64,000 bases of DNA from Corynebacterium tuberculostearicum (GCF_016127015.1 NZ_CP065972.1:2170001-2234000); one strand, 5' to 3'. Positions 1-12,886 are shown, numbered from the stretch's first letter. Numbers and translations are program-made. The notes: generated from the letters alone by a model not told the origin.

Positions 1-477
1 GATCATCTCACCACCCTTGCGTACGAGCGGCAGCGACCATTTCGCCAGCTTGCCCAGCGGTGCAACGGCGCGGGAGGTGACCACGTCTGCGCCCGCCACG
101 GCCTTTTTAATCGGGCCTTCCTCGGCACGGCCACGCAGCACCGTTACGTTGTCTAGCCCCAGCTCTTCTACGACCTCGTTGAGATAGTTATAGCGCTTGA
201 GCAGCGGCTCGATCAAGGTGATCTGCAGGTCTGGGCGTGCAATGGCCAGCGGAATGCCGGGCAGCCCAGCACCCGAGCCGACGTCGATAACCGTGGCGCC
301 CTCCGGGATTGCCTGCTTGACGACGGCGCAGTTAATAATGTGCCTTTCCCACAAGCGTGGCACCTCGCGGGGACCTATAAAACCACGAGTGGACCCGTCT
401 GTAGCGAGCGAATCATGGTAAGCCTGCGCGAGGGGCAAGCGGGAGCCGAATACTACTGACGGGTCCATCTCGGACAC
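1..477 (-). CDS. rsmG: 16S rRNA (guanine-527-N7) methyltransferase RsmG, 3' end cut by window
   Basis: This is the N-terminal 159 residues of RsmG (GidB), which methylates G527 of 16S rRNA using S-adenosylmethionine. The SAM-binding stretch [18 protein letters not shown] is visible, followed by the family-typical [10 protein letters not shown] segment. Translation starts at a GTG at 477 preceded by GGAGGAG; this start is not ATG, so the gene is easily missed. It lies 20 bases downstream of yidC in the same direction, the usual rpmH-rnpA-yidD-yidC-rsmG order next to the origin. The C-terminus lies outside the window. Loss of RsmG is known to give low-level streptomycin resistance in other bacteria; nothing here suggests a defect. 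Confidence 0.93.
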   Translation of the reverse strand, partial: MSEMDPSVVFGSRLPLAQAYHDSLATDGSTRGFIGPREVPRLWERHIINCAVVKQAIPEGATVIDVGSGAGLPGIPLAIARPDLQITLIEPLLKRYNYLNEVVEELGLDNVTVLRGRAEEGPIKKAVAGADVVTSRAVAPLGKLAKWSLPLVRKGGEMI

Positions 478-497
478 GATGGGGTTCTCCTCCGTGT

Positions 498-1475
498 TTA
501 TTTGTTTTTGCGCTGTTTCTTGGTGCGGTTGTCCTTCTTGCGGGCACCCGGCTTAGGCGCGGAAGTGCGCTTGGCCTCAACCTTAGCGGCTTCCTCTTCT
601 TCTTCCTCGCGGTCCATCTTGGCATAGACGATGCGGGTTTGGAAGAAGGTCCAGACCGTATTGGCCATCATGTAGAACAGCAAACCAATCGGCCAGATGG
701 AGCCGGAGAAAATCAGCATGGCCGGCATGACCCACAGCATCATCTTGGACATCATGGCCATTTGCTGTTGCATCATCTCCGCATTCTGCCCCTGCGGTGC
801 TTGGGTCTTGCCAGCAGCGCGGCGTTTTTCCTGACGGTTCAGGCTCATGCGGGCGTTGAAGTGCGTCATGACCGCAATGATGGCGATCATCGGAACGATG
901 ATGACGGCTGCCTGGGTGGTAGTGACGCCCTCTACAATCGGCGAGTTCAATCGCAGGTTGGTCACCAGCGGAACATCAAAGATCTTGGCGTCTAGGAACT
1001 GCTGGACCAGTTCCGGCTTAAAGATGTAGTTCGCGGTATTGGCGTTATCCTCAATGGACATTGCGTCACCACTGGGATGTCCAATGCCACCGGCTACCGC
1101 AACGGTGCGGTCGAAGGAGCGCAGCACGTGGAACAAACCAACGAACATTGGAATCTGCACGAAGACCGGCAGGCAGCCGGCCATCGGACGAACGCCGGAC
1201 TCCTTGTAGACCTTCTGCATTTCCTGCGCGGCCTTGGTTTGGTCATTACCGTACTTCGCACGGATTTCCTGCACCTTAGGCTGGATTTCCTGCATCTTAC
1301 GCGAGGAACGAATCTGGCTAATGGTCGGCTTGACCATTAGTGCCTTAAGCGTCCAGGTCAGCAGCACAATGGCCAGAATCCAGGTAATGCCCCAGGCAGG
1401 GTCCATTACGAGGGAAAGCAGCCAGTGCCAGAACCACAAAACGGCCGAAATTGGCCAGTAAATGAAATTAAGCAC
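498..1475 (-). CDS. yidC: Membrane protein insertase YidC
   Basis: A 325-residue polytopic inner-membrane protein of the YidC/Oxa1/Alb3 family, which inserts and folds membrane proteins with or without the Sec translocon. It has an N-terminal membrane segment, then [27 protein letters not shown] cytoplasmic hairpin sequence, the [19 protein letters not shown] segment typical of the conserved core, and at least two further membrane helices near residues 180-280. The C-terminal tail is strongly basic ([13 protein letters not shown]), as expected for ribosome contact. It lacks the large periplasmic domain of proteobacterial YidC, as usual for Gram-positive bacteria. It follows yidD with 13 bases between them. 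Confidence 0.95.
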   Translation of the reverse strand: MLNFIYWPISAVLWFWHWLLSLVMDPAWGITWILAIVLLTWTLKALMVKPTISQIRSSRKMQEIQPKVQEIRAKYGNDQTKAAQEMQKVYKESGVRPMAGCLPVFVQIPMFVGLFHVLRSFDRTVAVAGGIGHPSGDAMSIEDNANTANYIFKPELVQQFLDAKIFDVPLVTNLRLNSPIVEGVTTTQAAVIIVPMIAIIAVMTHFNARMSLNRQEKRRAAGKTQAPQGQNAEMMQQQMAMMSKMMLWVMPAMLIFSGSIWPIGLLFYMMANTVWTFFQTRIVYAKMDREEEEEEAAKVEAKRTSAPKPGARKKDNRTKKQRKNK

Positions 1476-1488
1476 GAGTGTTTAATCC

Positions 1489-1764
1489 TCAATTGTTGTT
1501 GGTACCCGGGACCGGATCGAATCCGCCCGGATGCCAGGGGCCACATTTGCAGACCCTGGCTATTGCCATCGCCGTACCCTTGATTGCGCCGTGTTGAGAA
1601 AGCGCCTCTAGGGCATAAGCACTGCATGTCGGCTCGAACCGACAGGTCGATACCATCTTAAGGCCAGAGACATACTTTTGGTAGAAACGAACCACTTTGA
1701 CCATTGGTTTGGCCAATCCTCTGGCTGGGGGAATTTCCTCCCCGCGGGAATTTAGATATCCCAT
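1489..1764 (-). CDS. yidD: Membrane protein insertion efficiency factor YidD
   Basis: A 91-residue member of the YidD family (formerly DUF37), a small membrane-associated protein thought to help YidC-dependent insertion. The signature cysteine-rich block [15 protein letters not shown] and the [13 protein letters not shown] motif near the C-terminus are both present. The gene overlaps the end of rnpA by 13 bases, which suggests translational coupling within the rpmH-rnpA-yidD-yidC transcript. Confidence 0.93.
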   Translation of the reverse strand: MGYLNSRGEEIPPARGLAKPMVKVVRFYQKYVSGLKMVSTCRFEPTCSAYALEALSQHGAIKGTAMAIARVCKCGPWHPGGFDPVPGTNNN

Positions 1765-2114
1765 TGCTTGCGCAGTGCTTTGGCAAGATCTTTTTCTAAT
1801 TGCTCACTGCTAGCAGTGGCGCTGGCGGGCAAAGCACGGATGACAACGTCCACGCTGGCAGGCAGCTTGGGAATGAATGTCATACACACATGGCGAAGCC
1901 GCCGGGAAGTGCGGTGGCGAACCACTGCATTCCCGACGGCTTTAGAAACAATCAGCCCAAATCGCGGCCCAGTGGCGGCGATATCGGCTGCCTTGTCCGT
2001 ACCTGCGTTGTCGCGCGCATGCACGACGACCGTACGAGTGCCCGCCCGGCGACTGCCCTTCATCGTGCGCCGAAATTGCGTCGGCGACGTGAGCTTGTGC
2101 TGGGCTGGAAGCAT
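1752..2114 (-). CDS. rnpA: Ribonuclease P protein component
   Basis: A 120-residue basic protein, the protein subunit of RNase P that helps the RNA subunit bind and process pre-tRNA 5' ends. The conserved RNR-type motif is visible as [19 protein letters not shown] near residues 55-75. It begins 3 bases after the rpmH stop and overlaps yidD at its 3' end. The RNA subunit gene (rnpB) is not in this window. Confidence 0.94.
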   Translation of the reverse strand: MLPAQHKLTSPTQFRRTMKGSRRAGTRTVVVHARDNAGTDKAADIAATGPRFGLIVSKAVGNAVVRHRTSRRLRHVCMTFIPKLPASVDVVIRALPASATASSEQLEKDLAKALRKQWDI

Positions 2115-2117
2115 AAC

Positions 2118-2261
2118 TTATGCAGTCAGCTTTGCGCGGCCCTTCTTGCGACGAGCTGCAACAATGGCGCGACCTGCACGAGTGCTCATGCGGGTGCGGA
2201 AGCCGTGCTTGCGAGCACGACGACGGTTGTTCGGCTGGAACGTGCGCTTACCCTTTGCCAC
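2118..2261 (-). CDS. rpmH: 50S ribosomal protein L34
   Basis: A 47-residue, very basic protein with the canonical L34 sequence ([20 protein letters not shown] ... [18 protein letters not shown]). I place the start at the GTG at 2261 because AAGGAG lies seven bases upstream and this gives the family length; the longer reading frame upstream has no family similarity. It heads the rpmH-rnpA-yidD-yidC-rsmG operon, divergent from dnaA. Confidence 0.96.
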   Translation of the reverse strand: MAKGKRTFQPNNRRRARKHGFRTRMSTRAGRAIVAARRKKGRAKLTA

Positions 2262-2678
2262 GTTAATTCTCCTTGAAGTTGTGCGTAGGCACACCACCGC
2301 GATGCAGCGGCACGCCCACTGATGAATAGATTCCATGAACCTGACGCATCACAGTCTCTCCGGTGCACGGCGAGCCGACGGGCCCAGCCGGTGCGAGGTG
2401 ACGCTGTCACTTTCACGCGCAACTCTTTGTTGCAATAGACCATGCCAGATTACGTGATTTCTGCCGCTGGGAACAAATCGACACCCGGGTACACCCGAAA
2501 TTACATAAATGTTTTTTCCTGCAGCTAGAGGGCCAGATTCTGCGCTCTTACTGCACCTAATCCATCACGCAATAAGACCCACCCCAACCCACACCCGGGT
2601 GGTGAATTTTTCTCGCTAGACACACCCGCCGTTTCGGCGGTAGAACAGAAGAATCAAATTCCACAGCCCAACCGGACA

Positions 2679-2811
2679 TGTGGATAACTCTAAATCAACA
2701 CTTGAGACTTTTGTAGTTTCCGCAGCATAAGACCACATACTGACCAATGAAGAGTTATCCACAGTCATGAACTAAGCTGTGAATAACTATTTAATCCACA
2801 CCTGTGGATAA
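2679..2811. promoter_or_regulatory. DnaA-box cluster upstream of dnaA
   Basis: Four 9-mers matching TTATNCACA lie in the 670-base gap between rpmH and dnaA: 2679-2687 (-), 2755-2763 (+), 2778-2786 (-, TTATTCACA) and 2803-2811 (-). AATTCCACA occurs at 2657-2665 and 2910-2918. Known role: DnaA binding, for dnaA autoregulation and possibly as part of a split origin. The rest of the gap is AT-rich; I see a small hairpin of CCGCCG/CGGCGG at 2627-2640 but no gene. Confidence 0.8.
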
Positions 2812-2931
2812 CTCTGTGGAGATCGAGGTGACTCGATAAAAACCGATGTGAAAACCACGGTGGAATCCGCAGTGAAAATTGTTATTCAATGTCCACCCGT
2901 CCCCGACTAAATTCCACAAAGGTAGCCTGTT

Positions 2932-4569
2932 GTGACTGACCCACAAGCGAACCTGCATGCCGTTTGGCGCGCGGTCGTTGATGACCTGCTCGCACAATCC
3001 GAGCAACCCAATTCCGAGGTCCCCAGTTTTTCGCATTCACAGCGCCTTTACCTCCAACTGGTTCGCCCCATCATGATGGTTGAGGGCTACACCCTCGTTG
3101 CCGCCGAAAACCTGGATGCCAAAAATGTGGTCGAAAATGAGTTGGGTGAGCACATTGCCAAGGCATTAACCCGTCACCTAGGCCGGCCGTGTTCCTTTGC
3201 GGTTACCCTTGCCACCCCGCAAGAGCCACAGCCACCGGCCGCGGACCCTGCACCACAGGCAACACCCCCTCAACAACAGCAACCGCCTCAAGCGCAACCG
3301 CCGCAGAACACGGAATCTACCCAGAACTACATTCCGCGCCCGCAGCAAACGGATGCCGCTGCACAGCAGGCCCCTTCCCAGAACAATTGGCAATCGAGTC
3401 ACGCCCCTGCAAGCCTGGATGAGCTGGCCCAGCACTATAACCAACAGCAGGCAGAATCCGCGGGAAATTTCTCCGGTGCTGCCACCAATTCTGCCCGCAT
3501 CCCGCGCGAGGCCCCAGCGCACGATCCCAACCGTGAAACTTCCCTCAATCCGAAGCACACCTTCGATAGCTTCGTGATCGGTTCTTCGAATCGTTTTGCC
3601 AATGGTGCCGCTGTCGCTGTGGCCGAGAATCCCGCCCGTGCATACAACCCACTATTTATCTGGGGTGGCTCTGGTCTGGGTAAAACGCACCTTTTGCATG
3701 CCGCCGGCAATTACGCCCAGGTACTACATCCGGGTCTGCGCGTGAAGTATGTGTCTTCGGAAGAATTCACGAATGACTATATTAATTCCCTGCGCGATGA
3801 CCGTCAGGAATCATTCAAGCGGCGCTACCGCAATCTCGACATTTTGATGGTCGATGACATCCAGTTCTTGGAAGGCAAAGAATCCACCCAGGAAGAGTTC
3901 TTCCATACTTTCAATGCGCTGCACCAAGCCAATAAGCAGATCATTTTGTCTTCGGACCGCCCACCGAAACAGCTAACCACGCTGGAAGATCGCCTCCGCA
4001 CCCGCTTTGAAGGCGGTCTTATCACCGATATTCAGCCGCCAGATCTAGAAACGCGTATCGCGATTTTGATGAAGAAGGCGGCCAATGACGGCACCGAAGT
4101 GGATCGCTCCGTGCTTGAGCTCATTGCCTCTCGTTTTGAGTCATCTATTCGTGAGCTCGAGGGCGCACTGATTCGCGTTTCGGCCTATTCCTCCTTGGTG
4201 AATGAGCCAATCAACGTGGAGATGGCAGAAATCGCGCTGCGCGATTTGGCCCCAGATTCCGCCGATCGGCAAATCACCGCTACCTCGATCATGGAGGTCA
4301 CGGCAGAATTCTTCGATATTGATGTAGAGACTCTGCGCGGGGCTGGCAAAAAGCGTGCGGTGGCGCATGCACGCCAGTTGGCTATGTATCTGTGCCGCGA
4401 GCTCACGGAGCTATCCCTTCCCAAGATCGGTGAGCAATTCGGCGGCAAGGATCACACCACCGTCATTTACGCGGATCGCAAGATCCGCAAAGAGATGACT
4501 GAAAAGCGCAATACTTACGACGAGATCCAGGCGCTCACCCAGCGCATCAAGAATCGCGGCCGCGCCTAG
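2932..4569 (+). CDS. dnaA: Chromosomal replication initiator protein DnaA
   Basis: 545 residues. DnaA binds DnaA boxes at oriC and opens the duplex. Domain I is at residues 1-85. Domain II (about 95-185) is a long Pro/Gln-rich linker with [13 protein letters not shown] runs. The AAA+ domain carries Walker [14 protein letters not shown] (about 243-255) and Walker [12 protein letters not shown] (about 302-312). The C-terminal helix-turn-helix contains the DnaA signature [15 protein letters not shown] near 504-518. Translation begins at a GTG at 2932 with only a weak Shine-Dalgarno (AAAGG), which is common for dnaA. The gene ends in a rho-independent terminator and is not continuous with dnaN. 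Confidence 0.98.
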   Translation: MTDPQANLHAVWRAVVDDLLAQSEQPNSEVPSFSHSQRLYLQLVRPIMMVEGYTLVAAENLDAKNVVENELGEHIAKALTRHLGRPCSFAVTLATPQEPQPPAADPAPQATPPQQQQPPQAQPPQNTESTQNYIPRPQQTDAAAQQAPSQNNWQSSHAPASLDELAQHYNQQQAESAGNFSGAATNSARIPREAPAHDPNRETSLNPKHTFDSFVIGSSNRFANGAAVAVAENPARAYNPLFIWGGSGLGKTHLLHAAGNYAQVLHPGLRVKYVSSEEFTNDYINSLRDDRQESFKRRYRNLDILMVDDIQFLEGKESTQEEFFHTFNALHQANKQIILSSDRPPKQLTTLEDRLRTRFEGGLITDIQPPDLETRIAILMKKAANDGTEVDRSVLELIASRFESSIRELEGALIRVSAYSSLVNEPINVEMAEIALRDLAPDSADRQITATSIMEVTAEFFDIDVETLRGAGKKRAVAHARQLAMYLCRELTELSLPKIGEQFGGKDHTTVIYADRKIRKEMTEKRNTYDEIQALTQRIKNRGRA

Positions 4570-5301
4570 ATCTCGCCACCTTTTCTACAGCGCCTTCCTT
4601 ATATAAAGGAGGGCGCTTTTGTCTGCCCTTTGTCACTTCGCGGCTTCTGCTCGCACTACTTAAAGGTGAGACCAGAACTACCAGATCAGAGATTCTTGAC
4701 TGAGACGCCGAAACCTGGTGCAAACCGTCAACACAGCCGCCTACACCTTCGTGTAATTCCACAAGGAACCCAGAAGGTCCGCGAAAAGTACTCCCTTAAC
4801 TGCGAAAAAAGTTATCCACAGCGTTATTCACACTTGTGTAATTCCACCTTTGTAATTCGTAGATCTTACTCACAGTTTTAAATTCCACAGGCTCTATGCT
4901 GGGAGAACCACCCTGTGATCAGCGCTGTGTGTAGATCGGTGATCAAATGACAAAACCTGTGGATAAAACGGTGATCCCGTTAGTTGTCCACATTTCGCCC
5001 CGATTGATCACAGCAAGATCACAAGAATTGGCACACCCCGGATCTGTGTCCTGAACTTGTCATTTACCTAGTTACCCACAGATCCCACAGCGCTTATTAC
5101 TACTACTAAATTATTTCTCTGATCTGTATAGAAGAAAGAGGGTGTGTGGAATTAGACCCGGCCTGCCTTCGGCCAGGTACGGCTCGGGCAGGCAAAGATG
5201 GAATTACACGTTGTGGCGCACCGCGCCCGATGCGGTAAGTTGGAAGCCAGTCTTTTGTAAGTAACAAATTTCCTACTTGCCCCAGAGGAGCTCTTCGCAC
5301 C
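4570..5301. other. oriC: Probable chromosomal replication origin oriC (dnaA-dnaN intergenic region)
   Basis: The 732-base, AT-rich dnaA-dnaN gap is where oriC is known to lie in related actinobacteria. Exact DnaA boxes are at 4812-4820 (+), 4824-4832 (+, TTATTCACA) and 4958-4966 (-). Near matches are TTACCCACA at 5072-5080 and TTGTCCACA at 4984-4992. AATTCCACA occurs at 4755-4763, 4881-4889 and, reversed, 5145-5153. Five GTGATC/GATCAC hexamers lie at 4915, 4939, 4971, 5006 and 5017. A GC-rich inverted repeat (GCCTGCC/GGCAGGC) lies near 5161-5193, in the dnaN leader. No gene is seen here. Confidence 0.85.
4590..4620 (+). terminator. Rho-independent terminator of dnaA
   Basis: Stem GCGCCTTCCTT pairs with AAGGAGGGCGC (one G-T wobble) around an ATATA loop and is followed by TTTT, 20 bases after the dnaA stop. 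Confidence 0.8.
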
Positions 5302-6483
5302 ATGGATGAAGCCGTGTCATTTCGCGTGGCCAAAGATGACCTTGCCAACGCCGTAGCGTGGGTTGCTCGTAGCCTGCCGTCGAAGGTCACCCAGCCTGTC
5401 CTCCGCGCGATGCTGATCACCGCGGATGACAATGGTCTTGAGTTCACTGGCTTCGATTACGAGGTGTCCACCCGCGTCCGAATCGCCGGAATGGTAGATG
5501 AACCCGGACAGATTGCGGTAGCCGGCAAGCTCCTCTCTGACATCGTCGCTTCCCTGCCTAACAAGGAAGTGGAGATCTCCCAGGTAGATTCCAAGGCCCT
5601 GGTTACTTGTGGTTCTTCCCGCTTTGAGCTGCCACTGATTCCTCTGGATGATTACCCGCAGCTCCCGGTCCTGCCGGAGGTTACCGGCACCATCCAGCCA
5701 CAGCTATTCGTCGAGGCCATCCATCAGGTCGCCGCTGCTGCCGGCAAGGATGACACCCTGCCCATGCTCACCGGTGTGCACATGGATATCCGTGGCAAGG
5801 ACATTGAGATGACGGCAACGGACCGCTTCCGCCTGGCCATGCGCACCTTGGAATGGGAGCCGAAGTCGCCAGATGTAGAAGCGAAACTCTTGGTACCTGC
5901 GAAGACCCTGCAGGAAACCGGTCGTTCCTTGGATCCGCACCTAAATATCCCAGTGGAAATCGCTGTGGGAACCGATGACAATATTGGTGCCGATGGCCTC
6001 TTTGGCCTGCACGCGGATAATCGCGAGACCACCACGCGCATGCTGGATGCGGACTTCCCTAATGTGCAACCCCTGCTGCCAAAGAACCACACCAATATTG
6101 CCTCCATTGAGGTCGCCCCGCTGCAGGAAGCAATTCGCCGCGTGTCTTTGCTGACGGATCGCAACGCGCAGATTCGGATGGAATTCGCCGATGGTCAGGT
6201 GACCCTTTCCGCCGGTGCGGATGCTGGTAACGCCACGGAGACCCTGCCGTGTGCGTTCCATGGCCGCGATGAATTCCTCATCGCCTTCAATCCGGGCTAC
6301 CTCAAGGATGGCTTGGGCGTCATCAATACCGACCGCGTGGTCTTCGGCTTTACCGAGCCTTCGCGCCCAGCCATCATGATCCCAGAACCGGAAGAGCTGC
6401 CTGAGGCCGATGAAGATGGCAACTTCCCCACGCCGGAGACCAACTTCACCTACCTGCTCATGCCGGTTCGCCTGCCGGGCTAA
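5302..6483 (+). CDS. dnaN: DNA polymerase III sliding clamp (beta subunit)
   Basis: A 393-residue beta clamp, the ring that tethers DNA polymerase III to DNA. It shows the three repeated clamp domains, including [21 protein letters not shown] in domain 1 and the C-terminal [10 protein letters not shown], where family members end in a conserved M-P-x-R-L pattern. The start ATG at 5302 is preceded by GAGGAG with rather long spacing. Its stop overlaps the recF start by one base (TAATG), suggesting coupled translation. Confidence 0.98.
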   Translation: MDEAVSFRVAKDDLANAVAWVARSLPSKVTQPVLRAMLITADDNGLEFTGFDYEVSTRVRIAGMVDEPGQIAVAGKLLSDIVASLPNKEVEISQVDSKALVTCGSSRFELPLIPLDDYPQLPVLPEVTGTIQPQLFVEAIHQVAAAAGKDDTLPMLTGVHMDIRGKDIEMTATDRFRLAMRTLEWEPKSPDVEAKLLVPAKTLQETGRSLDPHLNIPVEIAVGTDDNIGADGLFGLHADNRETTTRMLDADFPNVQPLLPKNHTNIASIEVAPLQEAIRRVSLLTDRNAQIRMEFADGQVTLSAGADAGNATETLPCAFHGRDEFLIAFNPGYLKDGLGVINTDRVVFGFTEPSRPAIMIPEPEELPEADEDGNFPTPETNFTYLLMPVRLPG

Positions 6484-7694
6484 TGTACGTCAGGGATCTC
6501 GATGTTCGGGATTTTCGCTCGTGGCCCGAACTTAATGTGCAGCTAGGGCCGGGGATCACCCTTTTTGTCGGGCGCAATGGCTTTGGCAAGACCAACATCG
6601 TTGAGGCCATTGGCTATACCGCCCACCTTTCCTCCCACCGCGTTTCCCACGATGCACCGCTGGTGCGCCAGGGCGCGGATAGCGCGCGGGTATCCATTAC
6701 CGCGGTGAACCAGGGCCGCGAGCTTACTACCCATTTGCTGATTAAGCCCCACGCGGCCAACCAGGCGCAGATTAATCGCACCCGCCTGCGCAGCCCCCGT
6801 GAGCTGCTGGGCGTGGTAAAAACTGTGCTCTTCTCCCCAGAGGACTTGGCCCTGGTGCGCGGGGAGCCGGCTGGGCGCCGCGCCTACCTCGATAGCATCA
6901 TTGCCTCGCGGACTCCGCGGCTAGCGGGCGTGAAGGCCGACTACGACAAGGTACTCAAACAACGCAATGCCCTGCTGAAATCGGCCTCCGGTAACCTGCG
7001 CCGGGGCTATTCCGATAGTGATGGCGCCGCTGCGCTGGCCACCTTGGATACTTGGGATGCGCAGCTTGCCCACCTCGGCGCACAAGTAATCGCCGCGCGC
7101 CTTTCGCTTGTCGACGCCCTCTTGGACCACATCCCCGCCGCCTATTCCGGCCTGGCGCCAGAATCGCGGCCGGCGCACGTGGAGTATAAGTCTACGATCG
7201 ATACCTCCGATCGCGAGGTGCTAGAGGCCGTGCTGCTCACCGAGTTGGCCGCCGCCCGGCAGCGCGAGATCGAACGCGGCATTTCCCTGGTGGGTCCGCA
7301 CCGCGATGATCTGGTGCTCAACCTGGGTGATCAGCCGGCCAAGGGCTTTGCCAGCCACGGCGAGACGTGGTCTTATGCCATCGCGCTGCGCCTAGCGGAA
7401 TTCAACCTCCTGCGCCAGGAGGGAGGATCCGATCCGGTGCTCATCTTGGATGATGTCTTTGCCGAGCTCGATGCCAAGCGCCGCAAGCAGCTGGTCCACT
7501 TGGCCGCCGAGGCCGAACAGGTGCTCATCACCGCGGCCGTGGATGAAGATCTGCCCGGAAACTTGGAGCCCATCGTGCGCTACCGCGTGAGCGTAGAAGA
7601 TACCGAGACCGGCCGCATTTCCAAGCTCAGCGCCGAAGATTCTGCCGAAGATCTTGCTCAAGATGTCGCTGAGGAAGGTGAGGGGAATGAGTGA
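6483..7694 (+). CDS. recF: DNA replication/repair protein RecF
   Basis: 403 residues, a cytoplasmic SMC-like ATPase that helps load RecA at gapped DNA. The Walker A motif [13 protein letters not shown] is at about residues 30-42, and the Walker B/D-loop region [16 protein letters not shown] is near 320-335. It overlaps dnaN by one base and dciA by eight bases, so dnaN-recF-dciA looks like one translationally coupled unit. The C-terminal 25 residues are acidic and repetitive ([19 protein letters not shown]), an extension beyond the conserved core. Confidence 0.96.
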   Translation: MYVRDLDVRDFRSWPELNVQLGPGITLFVGRNGFGKTNIVEAIGYTAHLSSHRVSHDAPLVRQGADSARVSITAVNQGRELTTHLLIKPHAANQAQINRTRLRSPRELLGVVKTVLFSPEDLALVRGEPAGRRAYLDSIIASRTPRLAGVKADYDKVLKQRNALLKSASGNLRRGYSDSDGAAALATLDTWDAQLAHLGAQVIAARLSLVDALLDHIPAAYSGLAPESRPAHVEYKSTIDTSDREVLEAVLLTELAAARQREIERGISLVGPHRDDLVLNLGDQPAKGFASHGETWSYAIALRLAEFNLLRQEGGSDPVLILDDVFAELDAKRRKQLVHLAAEAEQVLITAAVDEDLPGNLEPIVRYRVSVEDTETGRISKLSAEDSAEDLAQDVAEEGEGNE

Positions 7695-8256
7695 GGATCA
7701 AGGGGGCGTCGGCAAGCAGCGCATCGATCCCGTCACCCAGTACTTCAAGCTGGTTCGGTCCACCTCCAAAAACCCGCCGAAGCTGACCCGCCCGGTACCG
7801 AAGATGCCGGTGCCCTCGCTGGAGAAGGCGCAAAAGCAGGGGTATATGGGCTACCAACGCGGCTGGCCTACGGGTCCGGATGGCAGAAAGAAACGGCGCA
7901 CGCTGGCCGTGCCGAGCCTGGGATCCCAAATTAACCGCGAGGTGGTCAATCGTGGGTGGGAGCATGATCTGGCTAATGGCTGGGTGATGGGCAATTGGGA
8001 GCATCTGGTGGGCGAGCGCATTTCCGCGCATACGCAGCCGCAGCGGATTAAAGACAAGATTGTCTATGTATCCTGCGATAACTCCACCTGGGCAACGGAG
8101 CTGCGCTACCTGCAGCGCCAAATCCTGCGGAAAATCTCTGACCGCCTAGGCCCCGATGTCATTGTGGAACTGCGGATTCACGGGCCGAAACAAAGGCGCA
8201 ATTATGAGGGGCGGCAGTGGGTCAAACCGCAAGGATCACAAGATACATATGGCTAA
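7687..8256 (+). CDS. dciA: DciA-type helicase-loading protein (DUF721)
   Basis: A 189-residue protein of the DUF721/DciA family, which in many bacteria without DnaC helps load the replicative helicase DnaB. The conserved C-terminal domain ([35 protein letters not shown]) is clear at about residues 95-140. I start it at the ATG at 7687, which overlaps the recF stop and has an upstream purine-rich site, rather than at the longer frame from 7654. The recF-dciA-gyrB order is typical of actinobacteria. Confidence 0.88.
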   Translation: MSEDQGGVGKQRIDPVTQYFKLVRSTSKNPPKLTRPVPKMPVPSLEKAQKQGYMGYQRGWPTGPDGRKKRRTLAVPSLGSQINREVVNRGWEHDLANGWVMGNWEHLVGERISAHTQPQRIKDKIVYVSCDNSTWATELRYLQRQILRKISDRLGPDVIVELRIHGPKQRRNYEGRQWVKPQGSQDTYG

Positions 8257-8360
8257 TAGGCTGAGGTTTACTCAGACCTGCACAATGTAAATAACCTCAG
8301 AGCGCCCCAGATTCCTATCTCTCACGGGTGTGGGGTGTCTTTCAGTAGGGGGTATCCGTG

Positions 8361-8366
8361 TAGAAT
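8361..8366 (+). promoter_or_regulatory. Putative gyrB -10 element
   Basis: TAGAAT lies 48 bases before the gyrB GTG in a 157-base gap after dciA. It resembles the corynebacterial -10 consensus TANNNT. No convincing -35 element is seen, which is common in this genus. The gyrB Shine-Dalgarno AAAAGGAG lies about 10 bases before the start. Confidence 0.4.
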
Positions 8367-8392
8367 AGTCAAGGTCTTAGAATTAGCTATAG

Positions 8393-10483
<2,091 letters not shown>

Positions 10484-10494
10484 AGCGCAGCATG

Positions 10495-10530
10495 AAGCCC
10501 ACCGTGGAATTTACCGCGGTGGGCTTTAAT
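10495..10530 (+). terminator. Rho-independent terminator of gyrB
   Basis: AAGCCCACCG pairs with CGGTGGGCTT around a GAATTTA loop, 12 bases after the gyrB stop, followed by a T-rich run. Confidence 0.8.
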
Positions 10531-10553
10531 TGTGGCGTCGGAAAGCGCCGGGC

Positions 10554-12029
10554 CTACGCCTGGGAGCTGCGCTGATCCGCTACGGCGAATCCTAGGGAAG
10601 CGAGGCACATGGCGAGGATGACGCCGAAGCCGGCAATGATGGACAGCGGCCAGTCCGCGCTTGTGCCGTGCAAGGTGGCAAAAACGATGGCCGTAATAAC
10701 GGCAAGCCCAATGGCCGTACCAATGCGCTGGCCGGTTTGGAGGACGGCACCGGACGATCCGGCGTAGGCCTGTGGAACGTGCGCCAAGGTGAGCGTTTGG
10801 TTGGGGGAGATGACCGAGCCTTGGCCGCCGCCAACAAAGGCCAGCGAAAGGACCATCCACCATTCGCTGGCTCCCCACTGCTCGGTGGCCCAGATAAGCG
10901 CAATTGTGGCCACCAGACCGAAGATGGTCACCAGCATGCCAAGTACCACGACCTTGCGCCCATAAACGGAAATGGATCGACCGGCCAGTGTGGCAGATAT
11001 GGAGCTCAACAAGGCAGCCGGAATGCCTACGGATCCGGCAGCCAGGGCGGAGTGTCCGAGTCCGCTTTGGAAGTAGAGTGCCACGAGCACCCAAATGCTG
11101 GTAATACCCATAAACCACAAGGTGGCGATGATGGTGCCATTGCGAAAACTCGGGGTGGCGAAGATAGTGAGATCCACCATTGGCGGATGGCCGGTGGCCT
11201 AGTGGCGGCGCTCCCATAGCACCCATCCCACAAGGAGGACGGCGCCCAGCAGTAGGAGCCACCACACGGCCGGGGAAGCGGACGATTCCATGAAGGGGAA
11301 GAGTATGGCCCACACTGCAGCACCGAGAATCACCGCACCGATGGGATCCAGGGTGGCAAGGGCCTTGAAGGTGCCCAGTTTATTGCCATTTTCATCGCGC
11401 ACGCGGGAAAACAGCGGCCGCGGAAACCACAGCAATCCTAAGATGATGGCAATAAGGCCGACGGGGAAGTTGACCAGCATGGTCAGCCGCCAACCTAGGT
11501 CCGCGCCGCCGAGGCGAATGAGCAGGCCGCCCAGTACCGGTCCGATAGCCACAGCGATGCCCACCGTGGAGCCAAAGTAGCCGAAGGCGCGGGCGCGTTC
11601 CGGACCGCGGAAGTACTGCTGGATCATTCCCACGCCCTGCGGATTGAGCAGACCAGCGCCTATGCCTTGGATAAAGCGGGCGGCGTTGAGTGCCTCCGCG
11701 TTGGGGGCAAAGCCGGCGACGGCGGCGCTGAGGGAATAGATAGCAATGCCTGCTAGAAAGATGCCGCCGCGGCCGAAGAGATCTCCGGCACGGCCGGCCG
11801 CCACAAGGATGACACCAAAGGTGAGCGCATAGCCGGAGAGCACCCATTGCACATCGGACTCAGAGGCTCCCAGGCCCGATTGAATAGAGGGCAGGGCTAC
11901 GTTCACGATGGACACGCTCAGCAGAGACATGAAGAGCGCCGTGAGCAAAACGATAAGAACCCGCCAGCGGGCGGGATCTTGGCCGGCGGGGTACTCGGTC
12001 TGGTTAGCTGCGGAAGTAGTCACTTCCAC
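10554..12029 (-). pseudogene. MFS multidrug exporter (DHA2-like, 14-helix type) interrupted by an in-frame TAG
   Basis: The N-terminal part (12029-11199, 276 residues) and the C-terminal part (from 11198; first ATG at 11180, 208 residues) are in the same frame, separated by a single TAG codon at 11199-11201 between WERRH and ATGHPPMVDL. Read through, the product is about 491 residues with 14 predicted helices, the normal size for DHA2-family drug:proton antiporters. The N-half has the A-G-R-x-G-D-x-x-G-R-R motif-A equivalent (AAGRAGDLFGRG). Everything else looks intact, so the lesion is recent, a sequencing error, or suppressed. The second half could be translated separately but would lack half the transporter. 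Confidence 0.85.
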
Positions 12030-12071
12030 ACTTATACTCTGCGGTTTGATTTAGGTTCAAGCGTGCGGAGG

Positions 12072-12509
12072 CTACATGTGCTTCTGCAGCACGCGGCCGA
12101 AATCCGGCACCGCAGGGGTGAGGAATTTCGAGGCCTTACCGCGCAAGGAGTTATAAGGCTTAGACAGCGCGGGGGAGTTAATCTGCTGGGCGTGCTTATC
12201 GGCCACCGACATGATGGAATCGCTCACCTGGGCGCTGCGCGGCTCCAGGAAGGAACCGAAATCCTGCTCGGAGCTGCGTGCAAACTCTTGCCAGTGCGGA
12301 TCTAAAGCGTCGAGGATATCCGGCAACACGCGACCTAGGGCCTTAGTAATGATGGCGGAATCGACCTTCTTTGCGGCGGCCACGGCGCCCTTGAGCGCCA
12401 TGCCGGTAATGCCCGATTGCTTGGCGACGACCCCCTCAACCAGCTCGCCGCAATCGCTAATCACCGCAGTGCGCTGCGGACCTGACATAAGTTCAGAAAG
12501 ATGTGCCAT
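12072..12509 (-). CDS. Conserved actinobacterial protein of unknown function (DUF6918-like)
   Basis: A 145-residue soluble protein without signal peptide or membrane segment. It is alpha-helical by composition and begins MAHLSELMSGPQRTAVISDCGELV. It resembles a family found in corynebacteria and other actinobacteria with no assigned function; I recall it as DUF6918 but cannot confirm the number. It lies 20 bases downstream of the next gene on the same strand and may share its transcript. Confidence 0.7.
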   Translation of the reverse strand: MAHLSELMSGPQRTAVISDCGELVEGVVAKQSGITGMALKGAVAAAKKVDSAIITKALGRVLPDILDALDPHWQEFARSSEQDFGSFLEPRSAQVSDSIMSVADKHAQQINSPALSKPYNSLRGKASKFLTPAVPDFGRVLQKHM

Positions 12510-12529
12510 GCTGCACCACCTTACGCGAG

Positions 12530-12886
12530 TTAGGCGGGCTGGCCCGGCAGGCCAGGGAGGCTGGCCTGAATGGCAGCAATCTGATCAGCAATCTGGCCCA
12601 GGCCGGCATCGCGCGCAGCCTTCTCCACATCCACGTCAGGGGAGTACAGCGCCACGGCGCTGGCCAGCGCGGTGACGCCAGCGGCCGCTGCGGTGATGAT
12701 CAGGGTGAGATCCAGCTGGGAAGAACCGGTAGAGGAACCACCGGCCTCGCCCGGCTGAAAGTCCGGATTTACGTTCTCCTGCCAGGAATCGGCATCAGCG
12801 GCGGTGGCGGTAGGAGCAGTGACGGCGGTGGCAACCATCGCCACGGCGGTCAGGCTCGAGGCGGCAATCTTCTTGAAGCGGGACAT
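12530..12886 (-). CDS. Small exported or membrane-anchored protein, function unknown
   Basis: 118 residues. An N-terminal signal peptide (basic MSRFKK, hydrophobic core, likely cleavage after TATA-A near residue 29) is followed by a short Gly/Ser-rich linker, a second hydrophobic segment (LTLIITAAAAGVTALASAVAL, about 60-80) and a C-terminal amphipathic helix (AARDAGLGQIADQIAAIQASL). The Shine-Dalgarno AAAGGA precedes the ATG. No family is recognised. Confidence 0.65.
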   Translation of the reverse strand: MSRFKKIAASSLTAVAMVATAVTAPTATAADADSWQENVNPDFQPGEAGGSSTGSSQLDLTLIITAAAAGVTALASAVALYSPDVDVEKAARDAGLGQIADQIAAIQASLPGLPGQPA

